From Microstegium vimineum (taxonomy: Eukaryota; Streptophyta; Magnoliopsida; Poales; Poaceae): a DNA stretch of 64,000 nt. The notes under the pieces were generated by a model. That model saw nothing but the letters and a program-made list of their open reading frames with translations. It was not told the DNA's origin and made no database searches. Made by a program: the position numbers and the translations under genes. The stretch spans positions 2,320,676 to 2,384,675 of the forward strand of contig CM039126.1 in NCBI GenBank assembly GCA_022036555.1, written 5' to 3'. Positions 55,301 to 64,000 of this stretch are shown here, one piece after another. Each line of letters opens with the position of its first letter. The first letter of the stretch is position 1.

Positions 55301-58300
55301 TTGGGAACATACCTTCCACCCCCGCATCCGAGCGCATACGCTTCCCTGCTCCCCTGGCTCCCATCGTCGGCGACCACGGGGCGTTTGGGAGATTTGGTGG
55401 AGAGCGGCCTCCTCCGGCCCATCACCTCCGCGGACCGGCCGGAGTGGATAGCGCCACCGAGGGAGTACGCTGAGCCCAACCCGCCGGAGGGTTACGTGGT
55501 CAGCTTCGAAGCTTTCCACCGGGCGGGGTTGGGATCCCCCCCAACCATCTTCTACGCGAGATCCTCCACCACTACGGCGTGGAGCTCCAACACCTCTCCC
55601 CAAACGGCGTCTGTCACGCGGCGGTCTTCACCGCCGTGTGTGAAGGATACATGGGGATAGAGCCCCATTGGGAGTTGTGGCTTCATCTGTTCGAGGCCAG
55701 CCTCTTCCACGCCTCGGTTGGGAGCGGTAGCCGCAGGATGGTCAGGGCAGGGTGCTGCAGCATCTCCCTCAAGAGGGCGGAGTGCTGGATCCCGGCGAAG
55801 CTTACGTCGAGCCACTCAGGATGGCACTCCGGGTGGTTCTATCTGAGGAATGATGACGGCCTGTTCCCCGTCTATACCGGGAGGACAATCGACTCGAAGC
55901 CCGACCACTGGAGGCACGGCGTCGAGCAGAAGAAGCAGAGACGTCTCGACCACCTCCTTGGCGTGATCTCATGTCTGAAGAAGGCGGGACTTACGGAGGC
56001 GATCGTCGCATCGGCCTTCCACCGGCGACGATCATCGCGTCGGCCAACAAGATGCGCCCAGGGGTGGATCTCACGGGGTGTCACCTCGTGGAGGACAAGC
56101 TGCCCCTCGAGAGGGTGGTCCACCGAGTACACGCCTCCTTCGCCGGTGCGTTCGAGGGGGAGCACGCCGCCCGCGTCCCCATGGTGCTGGACCAGGGCCA
56201 CATCCAGCTGGTACGACACCTCTTTCTCTGTTAATGTCCTCTCGTCCGTCTTGTTTGTTTCCTTTGCCTGCGACCTGACCTCCTAGCTTTCCCTCAGGGG
56301 AACGTCGTCTTCCGGAAGTCGCTTCCACCGGTGAAGGAGGAGCGGCACATGGCCCAGGTGAGACGCCTTTGGGCTGAGCAGGACACGAAGGATAAGGACA
56401 AGGCCAAGAAGGATAAGGGCAAAAAGGCCCGAGAGAAGGAGGAGCGTGAACAACGCCGGGCACGGTAGAGGCGGGCCAACCTTCCCGAGGAGGAGTCCCC
56501 CTCGGAGGAGGATGAGGATGAGGGGTCGAGCAGCGACGAGGTTGTTAAAGATGATGTCATGGCGTGACGGTATCGGGTTAGGCCTATCGCTTTTGACCTG
56601 ACGGGTATCGTCCTTATGCAGGAAGAGGAGTCGGAGCAGGAGGAGGAGGCCGAGCCGCAGCGAGGGCTTGAGGAAGAAAGAGCGGTGCCCGAGCGTCAGG
56701 GGGCGGCCGCCAGTATTGGAGGGGGAGAGGGGTCGACATCGAGGTCGACCCAAACTGTCGGAATTGAGTCGCAGGACGAGCGCCCCGCGGCTCCTCAAGA
56801 TGAAGTGCCGCGGCAGACGCGTAGCCGTTCATCGCGGTCCCCGTCGAGGGGTCGGTCGAGCACGCCCCCGACGCCTACTCAGTCGAGCGCACGGGCATCA
56901 GGCCCGTCGACCCAGGAGGAGACCAGGACGGTGGCGACGAAGACGCTGTTGGCCCCTTCCAAGGAATACGGTGCCGGGAGCAGCCTCAACCCCTGCCGAG
57001 GCTAGCGCTGGCGGGAGAAGTGGCTCCTGACGTGCCTCGCAGAAGCCCCCGAGCGGCTCGAGGTCCATTGGTCGGACCCTCGTGATTCCGCTGGGGTAAG
57101 TTGCTTCCCTGTCGATCCCGAGTATTTTTCGTTGGTTATAACTTGTGCTTACCGTCGCGTATGAGTTCCTTTTTCAGGGTGAAGCGCTCGTTGGAGGACG
57201 CGACCCCCACTCCGCCCAAGAGGCTGAAGGCGGAGGCCGCGGCCAAGATGGTCGTCAGGGCCAGTCCTGCCGCCTCGTCCCCTTCGACCCTCGCCCTAGG
57301 TGCGGCGTGGGCGGCCAAGGCGCGGGAGGCGATAGGGCGCGGGTAGGCGCAGGCCGCCACGGAGCGAACTCGAGCGGAGGAAGAGGCGGGTCGACCCGTC
57401 GCATCGGCAGGGTCCTACGGAGTGGCGGTCGAGGCCGTGCTCACCACCCCGTCGGAGGGGGGGGCGCCAGCAGCCTCGGAAGGCGTGGAGCCGGCGTCGA
57501 CGACGACCGTGGTTGAGGGGGTTGAGCCCCAAGCCGCCGTAGACATGGAGGTGGTCGACTTGACCTCCGTCAGCGAGAAAGAGACGCCGGAGCGCCCGAC
57601 GACGATGCGGTGGCCTGAGAACCTTGCGTCGTGGGAGGCTCGTCAACGGCGCGAGCGGGAGGAGAAGGCGCGGCAAGAGGAGGGAGGTCGGGCCGAGGAG
57701 CTCGAGGTGACGCCCGCGGCGGAGACGGCGACGGTGGCGGAGATGGTGGTGGTGACGACCCCACGGTCGGAGCCGGAGGGGGCTATCGTGGGGCTGCAAG
57801 GAAGCGACGCGGCGGACGTGACGATGTTCGAGGCGGCTGCTCGGCCTGTCGTCGAGGTCGGGCAGCCGTCTGCTCGAGGTGCTCCGTCCCCTGGTTCGGT
57901 CGTGGTGGAGGAAGGAGATGTGCTGCCAGACCGTGGCGAGCCCACCGTGCTAGAGGCTAACATGAGTTTCCTCTACCGCCCAGGGCTATTCCCGCGGTGG
58001 GGGCCCCCTCCACCTCCAAGTGATGACCCGGAGGCGTCGATTGCGGCCCTCCAAGACCACTTCGAGGAGAGGATCGCCCGGCTCGAGGGGGCGACCGACT
58101 TCCCCAACTTGTCTGAGCGGGTGATGTCCCATGGAGGTGCCCTCGAGATGGGTCAGGGCATCATGGACGAGGTGAGGAGGAGGGTCGACCGCTCCAGCGA
58201 TCTCTGGGGGCAGGAGGTGCTCGAGCTGTCCGACCCCAGAGATCCAGGGCGCAGATTCTTCAAGCTCAACGACCAAGCCGAGTTTGGGGAATGGGAGCAC

Positions 58301-59650
58301 ATGGAGGAGTTCCGCGTGTGGCTCGACCACGCGATGCGCGTGGCCGTGGGAGTCGCGTCCGAAGACTTGTACAAAGGAATAAACGTATGTTTTGTCCTTT
58401 CCCTTTCAATTTACCTTGGTTATTTTGCTGTCATTTTGTGTGACCTTTCCTTATTGCCTTTGGTAGGTGTTGAGGGCGAGGTCTCACGACAAGTCTCAGT
58501 TCATCCTGCGGACACAGGAGCAATGGCGCCAGCTCCCCGTCCTCTGTGCTTCTCTAGAGAAGGCGGAGGCCGAGGCCACCCAGGCGAAGGTCGAGGTGGC
58601 AGCCGCGTAGGAGGGGGCCAAGGCCGCCCAGGAGGAGGCCTCCCGGGCGCAGTCGAGGGCCGAGGCGGCCCTCAAGGAGGCTATCGAGGTCGAGCAGCAG
58701 CGGGACGCTGCCCGGGAGGCCCGGCGTAAGGCGGAGGAGGAGTCCACCCAGCTGAGGGAGGAATTGGCTCGAGCGGCGGAACGTGTCCGGCAGCTCGAGG
58801 CCGACCTGAAGCAAGCAACCGCCGACCGCACCTCCCTTGAGGGGCGGGTCCGGGAACTCCAGGCGGATGTTGACACCGTCTCCCGCGACCGCGACGTGCT
58901 GGGTGTCGCGGAGGAGAAGGCTCGAGCCCAGATCGCCGCTCTGGGGGAGGTGGCGGCTAACCATAAGAGGGCCCTCGATAGTACTGGCAAGATCATCGAG
59001 GACCTCCGGGCTAAAAACAGCGACCAAGCTGCAGAGCTTGTCGACGTCTGCCACCAACTTCAGAGGGCTGAGCAGGACTACGTCACCCTGGAAGCACACA
59101 CCAAAGGTGAGTTTTTTAGAGATATTATTAAGCTTGCCTGTTCTCGACCCTTCCCCTGCTTTTTTGGTTTTGACGGAGTCCTCTATTTGTTTTGGTAGTC
59201 GTCGAGGGAGACAAGGTCCGAGCCCATGAGGACCTGACTAGTCTTCGGAACCTCCTCGGGGCGGAGACGACCCTGAACGAGAGGCTTGAGAACGCCATCT
59301 CGTCCTTTTGCGATAGCATGGGGGTCCAGTCGGAGCTGCTGGTTGCGGGCGACGCGCGTGGAGACTCTCTCCTGCTCCGCTTCTCCGCCATGACACGCAA
59401 CGTGATGGGGCAGGTCCATGCTTCCCTTCACATAGGCGTGAAGCGGGCGCTCGCGGTCATCCGCTCGAGGTACTCCTACGACCTCGACGTCGTTGCCAGC
59501 GGCTTCGTCGTCGACCCGGAGCTGACCGATGAAGCAAACATGGCGAGATGCCATGAGCTGATCGATGCCGCAGAGGTGCCCGGCGGTGAGTTGGCGAAGC
59601 TGTTCAAGGCCGAGATGCTTCCCCCTCCGTACGGCGATGGCGATGAGTAG
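55301..59650 (+). pseudogene. Spliced 'putative gypsy type transposon' (PF04195-like) gene, disrupted
   Basis: A multi-exon gene can be traced: about 55,301-56,210, 56,298-56,565, 56,622-57,000, about 57,177-58,384, 58,467-59,106 and 59,199-59,650, mostly with clear GT-AG borders. The first exon encodes LVESGLLRPITSADRPEW, EGYVVSFEAFHRAG, then (other frame) ELQHLSPNGVCHAAVFTAVC, YMGIEPHWELWLHLFEASL and SHSGWHSGWFYLRNDDGLFPVY. I recognise this as the plant 'putative gypsy type transposon' domain. Acidic/basic low-complexity exons follow, then a long coiled coil (LEADLKQATADRTSLEGRV) and a C-terminal domain ending at 59,650. In-frame stops at 56,466, 57,344 and 58,608 and frame changes near 55,530 (next to a C7 run) and 56,025 make it non-functional as read. 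No protease, reverse transcriptase, RNase H or integrase is present, so the unit is non-autonomous. Confidence 0.65.
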
Positions 59651-60899
59651 TCGAGGCCTGTGAGCCAAATCTGGACAAGAAGGTCCACGTAATAGATTAG
59701 TTTTGTGACAATATGATGTCGAGCCCCTGGGGGCTTCAAAACCTTAATGCATTTTATTCGGGATGCATATGAGTGTTTTTATTTCTCGAGTTGTCTCTAT
59801 TTCTCTTTGCCTGAGTTGTTGCTTTTAGACTAAGTGTTCGACGCGCGCTCGTATCCCTCGAGGTGGGGAGCGAGTGGGGGTACCATAGCCCTAAGGCGTA
59901 GGAGAGTCCCCGGCTCAACGACCCTCGACCCTTAGTGAGTTAGAGGCATTTTTACTTAGTCATGAAGCGTACTCGGGGCAAAGATGGAAAGAGAAGCGTC
60001 GAGTTTCGAAAAATGTTCTGGTTTTTAAGGGACTTAGGGAGGGGGTCCCCCCTGTCAGACTCTGAGGTAGCCTCGACTCTGCAGGGGTAGATTAGAACAT
60101 TTTGTGTTTAATCGTGGCCCGAGGGGCCTTAAAACATTTGGATGTTTTAATAAAATTATCGACTTAGTTTTTTGTTCAGCTCGAGTTTCTTCCTTTTAGC
60201 TGCCCTTACTTGTCTTCGTTTAAGCTGTTAACGAACCCATGGGCCTCGAGGGGGGGGGAAGTCGAGTGAAAGTAACCGTAGCCCTGAGGCGTAGGTGATT
60301 GTTTTTGGCTCGACCCGTCCCTAGCCCTTTTGTCGGCACGAGTTGTTTTATTCTTAAGCGAGACGTGAGTTCTAGGTAGCGTGGAGGAGTTGAGTGACAT
60401 CAGGCTCATTTGAAAAAACTGAGTGACTTTTCCGGGGACTCGAGGGGGTTCCCCCCTTTGTAGCCCCCGAGGGAGGCTCGTCGCTCCCGAGGGAGGCTCG
60501 TCTTTATGAAAATAAAGTCGAGTCTACCTTGTGCTTCGTGATAAAGAAAAGTGTATTACGAGTAGCTCGATTATCAGAAGACTTTTTATCTTATTCATTC
60601 GAGACATGAATATAAGTAGAGCCCTGAGGCTTAAGGGTAAAAGCAACGTAGTTGTTCGACGTTCCACGCATTGGTGTAGAGCCCTGAGGCTTAAGGGAAA
60701 GATCCCCTGCGCTCCTCCTCCAGCCGTCGCCGGATCGTGCCCAAGGTGTGATACCCTGGGACCGGGGCTCGTCGTGGCTCCGGGCGCTCATCCGGTGGAG
60801 GGGTGGTGACGAGGTTAATCGTCGCACGTAGCAAGCTCCCTGGGGACCCGTAACGTGCCTGCATCCGCGAGTCTACAAAAGCAGAAGAGAGTATGGCGT
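59651..60899 (+). other. 3' region of the retroelement-like unit
   Basis: No conserved frame. The phrase agccctgaggc(g/t)ta recurs near 59,886 (as agccctaaggcgta), 60,279, 60,619 and 60,679, the last two 60 bases apart. Repeats of gggaggctcgtc occur at 60,470-60,500. Confidence 0.4.
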
Positions 60900-61410
60900 T
60901 GTTGTAGAGCCCGTGCGGAAGCAGGTTGCGCGGCGGTGCGGCCGAGTATGTCGGAGAAGCCACGGGGACCCTCTGAGATGACGATTTTGTAAAGCCAAAG
61001 TCAGGCTCGGCGAGGTACCCGCCCCCAACCCACAAGCATGGGTCAAACAGGCTCCCGAAGGGATGAACTGTGTCACTAGCTGGGGTCGGGGAGGCGGCGT
61101 CCGGCGTCTCGAGATCCGCGTGGTGAAGAGTGCGGCGACGCGGCTGAGTATGTCGGAGAAGCCACGGGGACCTTCTGAGGTGACGATCTAGCAAAGCCAA
61201 AGTCAGGCTCGGCGAGGTACCCGCCCCGACCCGCAAGCATGGGTCAAATAGGCTCCCGAAGGGAGGAACTGTGTCGCCAGCTGGGGCCGGGGAGGCGGCA
61301 TCCCGCGTCTTGAGATCCGCGTGGTGAAGAGTGTGGCCGCGCGACCGAGTATGTCGGAGAAGCCACGGGGACCCTCTGAGGTGACGATCTGGCAAAGCCA
61401 AAGTCAGGCT
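60900..61410. repeat. Tandem repeat, unit ~202 bp, 2.5-3 copies
   Basis: The phrase gagtatgtcggagaagccac starts at 60,944, 61,146 and 61,347. The units share ctctgaggtgacgatct, caaagccaaagtcaggct and gggtcaaa(c/t)aggctcccgaagg. The third unit is cut just after aaagtcaggct and is fused directly to the sequence that, in the left copy, follows 51,279. Confidence 0.85.
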
Positions 61411-64000
61411 GGGGACAGTTGCGACTGGGGCCCAACCTGGGCGTGGTGCCAGGGGCACCCGAGCCAGGGCTGCTGTCGTCGACGGATGCCGCACCGGGGA
61501 GGTAGCGGCTGTAGCGCCGGCTAATCAACAATGCAAAGGGGAAGACGGAGGTCGAGAGGATCTGGGGGAGGAGACAAATGGAGCTGAGGAAGGAGAGGAG
61601 AGGGAAAAGTACTGACAGGTTCAGCCGGCGATGCCGACGAGCAATGTGCAAAACCCTAGGCCGGCGTCAGGGTCGCGGGGCCAGAGAGACCGACGCGGCG
61701 CTCGGCAGCGGCTACCTCGCCGGGGGTCGCGGACGGCGCCCTCGAGCGCGAGCCATGGCTGCCGTCACCGAGGGACCCGCGCCATGGAGGCAGCGCAGGC
61801 TACAGCGTCGGCCAATCACCTACGCAAAGTAGAAGATGGAGGGAGAGAGGATCTAGGGAGACACGAAATGGAGCAGGAGGAGGAGAGAAGAGGGAGAGCC
61901 GGAGAGGTACCGGCAGATCGGGCCGTCGACACCGACGAGCAGCATGTGAAACCCTAGGATGTCGTCGGGGTCGTGGGGCCGGAGAGGCCAACGCGGTGCT
62001 CGGTAGCGGCGACCTTGCCCGACGACGGAGTGCGGTGGTCGGCGGGCTAGGCATGGTACGAGCGGAGAAGGGTGGGGAAGAAAAAATGTCTGAGGCGGCG
62101 GAGGGAGCGGAGACGAGAAGAGCGTGGAAGAGTGGGGCCCCAAAGCCCGGTATATATTTGACCACGCTAATTCTGTAAAGAAGCTAAAGGGAGAACGGCC
62201 GGAGTCAGCTAACTAGCAGATAAATAAGTGAAGCCGTGCATAGATAATAGAAGTCGCTTTTTACGAAATTTGACGGCAGCAACCAAAGCCAATAGATGAG
62301 GAGATTCAACGGTGGAAAATATTTCAGGCGACGTGGCAGTAACTTTTGACAGAGAAACTATTTCAACATATTATATATATATATATATATATAAATATAT
62401 TATATATATATATATTATATATATATGAGGCGATGAGCCCATCACTAGACATTAGGGTAAAATTTGATAGCTAGAGGCTAGAGCATAGCATATAGCTTCT
62501 TAAAGCAACTCTAGAATTTATTTTTTAAATAAAACGAAAAGTGTATTTGATATTTATAAATTAAGTAGTAGATACTCGTAAATACTTACTCCGTTCTAAA
62601 AAAATAGAATTATAAAACTATGTCATGTATATCAAGTGTTACTGAGGGTGTTTGAATCCTAAAGGTAATAATTTACTAGTGATTAGTCCATATTTTTTAT
62701 ATCGATTGGAAAGTCTAATGTAGAATAATTTAGAGATAATAAGAGCTAATGAATGCTAATTAATGGTTAGGGTCTATTAGCCTTAATTAGCTCACATTTA
62801 ATATATTTTTATAAGATAGACTAATTTTTAGCTCTGAGATCCAAACAAGCTAACATCATTAAATATTCATTATAAACATTTATAATATCAAATAAATATC
62901 ATTATATCATATTTTTATAATAAATTAATTCAGACTCATAAATGTGAATACTATTTACCAGAAATCTAGTTAAATGTTGTCGGTGTTATGACCAAGGGGG
63001 TCAAGACCACCAACTAGTAAATTTGTATATTGCGTGCTCCCTCTCCCAGATGTGATGCAAGAGAAGACAAGGTATGGGATCCTAGACTGTTGCGGTATGG
63101 GAGGCGTGTCCGTGCTCCATGCTTGTGGTGGGACGTCGATCGCTGTAGCGGCGCGGCCTCCCTGTCCTTCCGGGGCTTCAGGGCATGGTGATGGCGGACT
63201 GGACGCCGCCGTACGACACGGCGCAGTGTGGTTGGCCTTCTGTAGACAGGTATCAGTCCCACAGTTGAAGCGGGACGGAACAGACAGGCTTCGTACCGTA
63301 GTGGTTGGAGACGGGGGTCGAGGAGTATCGAGGCCTGTGGGATCCTGACACATCCCTGAAAACGCGGTCGAGGGCTTGTTCCATTCGAGACTCCAGGGGG
63401 TGCCTTTGATCTCCGTACCTGAGGCGTGGCCACAGTGGTCGTACGATCGACGGATAACCCGGGCATGGGCGACGAGTTGATAGATTTGACCGTGGCAGAG
63501 AGTGCCCATGGCGTTAGGCGGGAGCAGGTAAGCGCATTGGATTCTTTTTACCCCGTACTGGGAGTAGGTAAGCCAATCGAGCCTCCTACGCGCGGGTCGT
63601 TCAATCGACCCCCTGTCCGTCATTCGAGGGGTTGATGTCGAGGGGGATTCGATCGACCCCTCTTCCGTTGTTCGGGGGGTTGAGGCGAGGCGGAGGGGTC
63701 GTTCGTTCGACCTCGTCCGTCGGTCGAGGTAGAGGCGGAGGGGTCGATCGTTCGACCCCTGTCCGTCGGTCGAGGTAGAGGCGGAGGGGTCGATCGTTCG
63801 ACCCCTGTCCGTCGGTCGAGGTAGAGGCGGAGGGGTCGATCGTTCGACCCTTGTCCGTCGGTCGAGGTAGAGGCGGAGGGGTCGTTCGTTCGACCCCTGT
63901 CCGTCAGTCGAGGTAGAGGCGGAGGGGTCGTTCGTTCGACCCCTGTCCGTCAGTCGAGGTAGAGGCGGAGGGGTCGTTCGTTCGACCGTCAGTCGAGGTC
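61411..64000. repeat. Right copy of the ~2.59-kb duplication, continues past the window
   Basis: It matches 51,279-53,869 nearly base for base, including the GC-rich block, AT tract (62,368-62,430), MITE remnants (62,582-62,977) and LTR-like block. The copy is cut by the end of the window, so its true length is unknown. Confidence 0.95.
62978..64000 (+). repeat. Second LTR-like block, partial (window end)
   Basis: It starts tgtcggtgttatgacc and follows the left copy (52,847 onward) for 1,023 bases. I noticed only one difference, a single-base deletion near 63,061 (gcaagagaag versus gcaagaagaag). Its left flank is the same MITE remnant as for the left block. Confidence 0.8.

Noticed and set aside
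55552..58374. Minus-strand ORFs up to 181 residues over the transposon gene
   Set aside because: Shadow frames of the GC-rich plus-strand exons; splice sites and the PF04195-like domain are on the plus strand.
52847..64000. A simple complete LTR retrotransposon with 5' LTR at 52,847-54,074 and 3' LTR from 62,978
   Set aside because: The near-identity extends about 1.57 kb to the left of both blocks, including the same truncated MITE junction. No primer-binding site or polypurine tract is visible, and no pol genes lie between. A duplication of flank plus LTR fits better.
1..64000. tRNA, rRNA or snRNA genes
   Set aside because: I looked for B-box and other hallmark sequences on both strands and found none that fold into a plausible gene; a covariance-model search would be needed to be certain.

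Overview
The window looks like nuclear DNA of a grass (Poaceae), probably a panicoid such as the sorghum/Miscanthus/maize group. The grass call rests on spliced genes with GT-AG introns, very GC-rich 5' coding ends, dense Stowaway, Tourist, hAT and CACTA elements, and proteins that match plant-only families. The finer placement is inference. I see no prokaryotic, organellar or CRISPR features and no tRNA or rRNA genes.

Left to centre (1-43 kb) is a normal gene-bearing arm. In order it holds: repeat-rich sequence with a Stowaway MITE split by a later insertion (4.1-5.7 kb); an A1 aspartic-protease-like gene with non-canonical active sites and one frameshift (5.9-7.7 kb, +); a Tourist-like MITE and a 1.04-kb CACTA derivative; two single-exon LEA-2/NHL genes arranged head to head (10.1-12.5 kb); a decayed L1-type LINE fragment (13.6-14.7 kb, -); a P-class PPR gene with two compensating 1-base indels (15.4-17.0 kb, +); a seven-exon oligopeptide transporter gene (17.5-21.6 kb, -); an E-class PPR gene (26.5-28.3 kb, +); a RING-H2 gene related to BIG BROTHER (33.1-35.0 kb, +); and a SEUSS-like (SLK) LDB-type co-regulator gene with nine coding exons and one frameshift (36.3-41.1 kb, -), whose GC-rich promoter region lies near 42.6-43.2 kb.

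Right part (43.3-64 kb) is transposon territory. A minus-strand Helitron 3' terminus (hairpin plus CTAG) sits at 43,305. Behind it are exon-like gene fragments, all on the minus strand, including a broken fragment of Mediator subunit MED8. A 1,039-codon (from the first ATG) uninterrupted RTE-type LINE is nested inside. To the right, a GC-rich exon-like block, an AT tract, nested MITE pieces and an LTR-like block (TG...CA, 1,228 bp) lead into a spliced but broken gene encoding a 'putative gypsy type transposon' (PF04195-like) protein.

The most notable structural finding is that 51,279-53,869 recurs almost unchanged at 61,411-64,000 with a spacing of about 10.13 kb. The repeat includes the left flank of the LTR-like block, so it is not a simple 5'/3' LTR pair. 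It looks like a very recent tandem segmental duplication (or an assembly artefact) that runs off the window.

The host genes are unrelated neighbours rather than a pathway. Several otherwise well-conserved ORFs carry single-base indels, which may reflect sequencing or assembly error rather than gene death.
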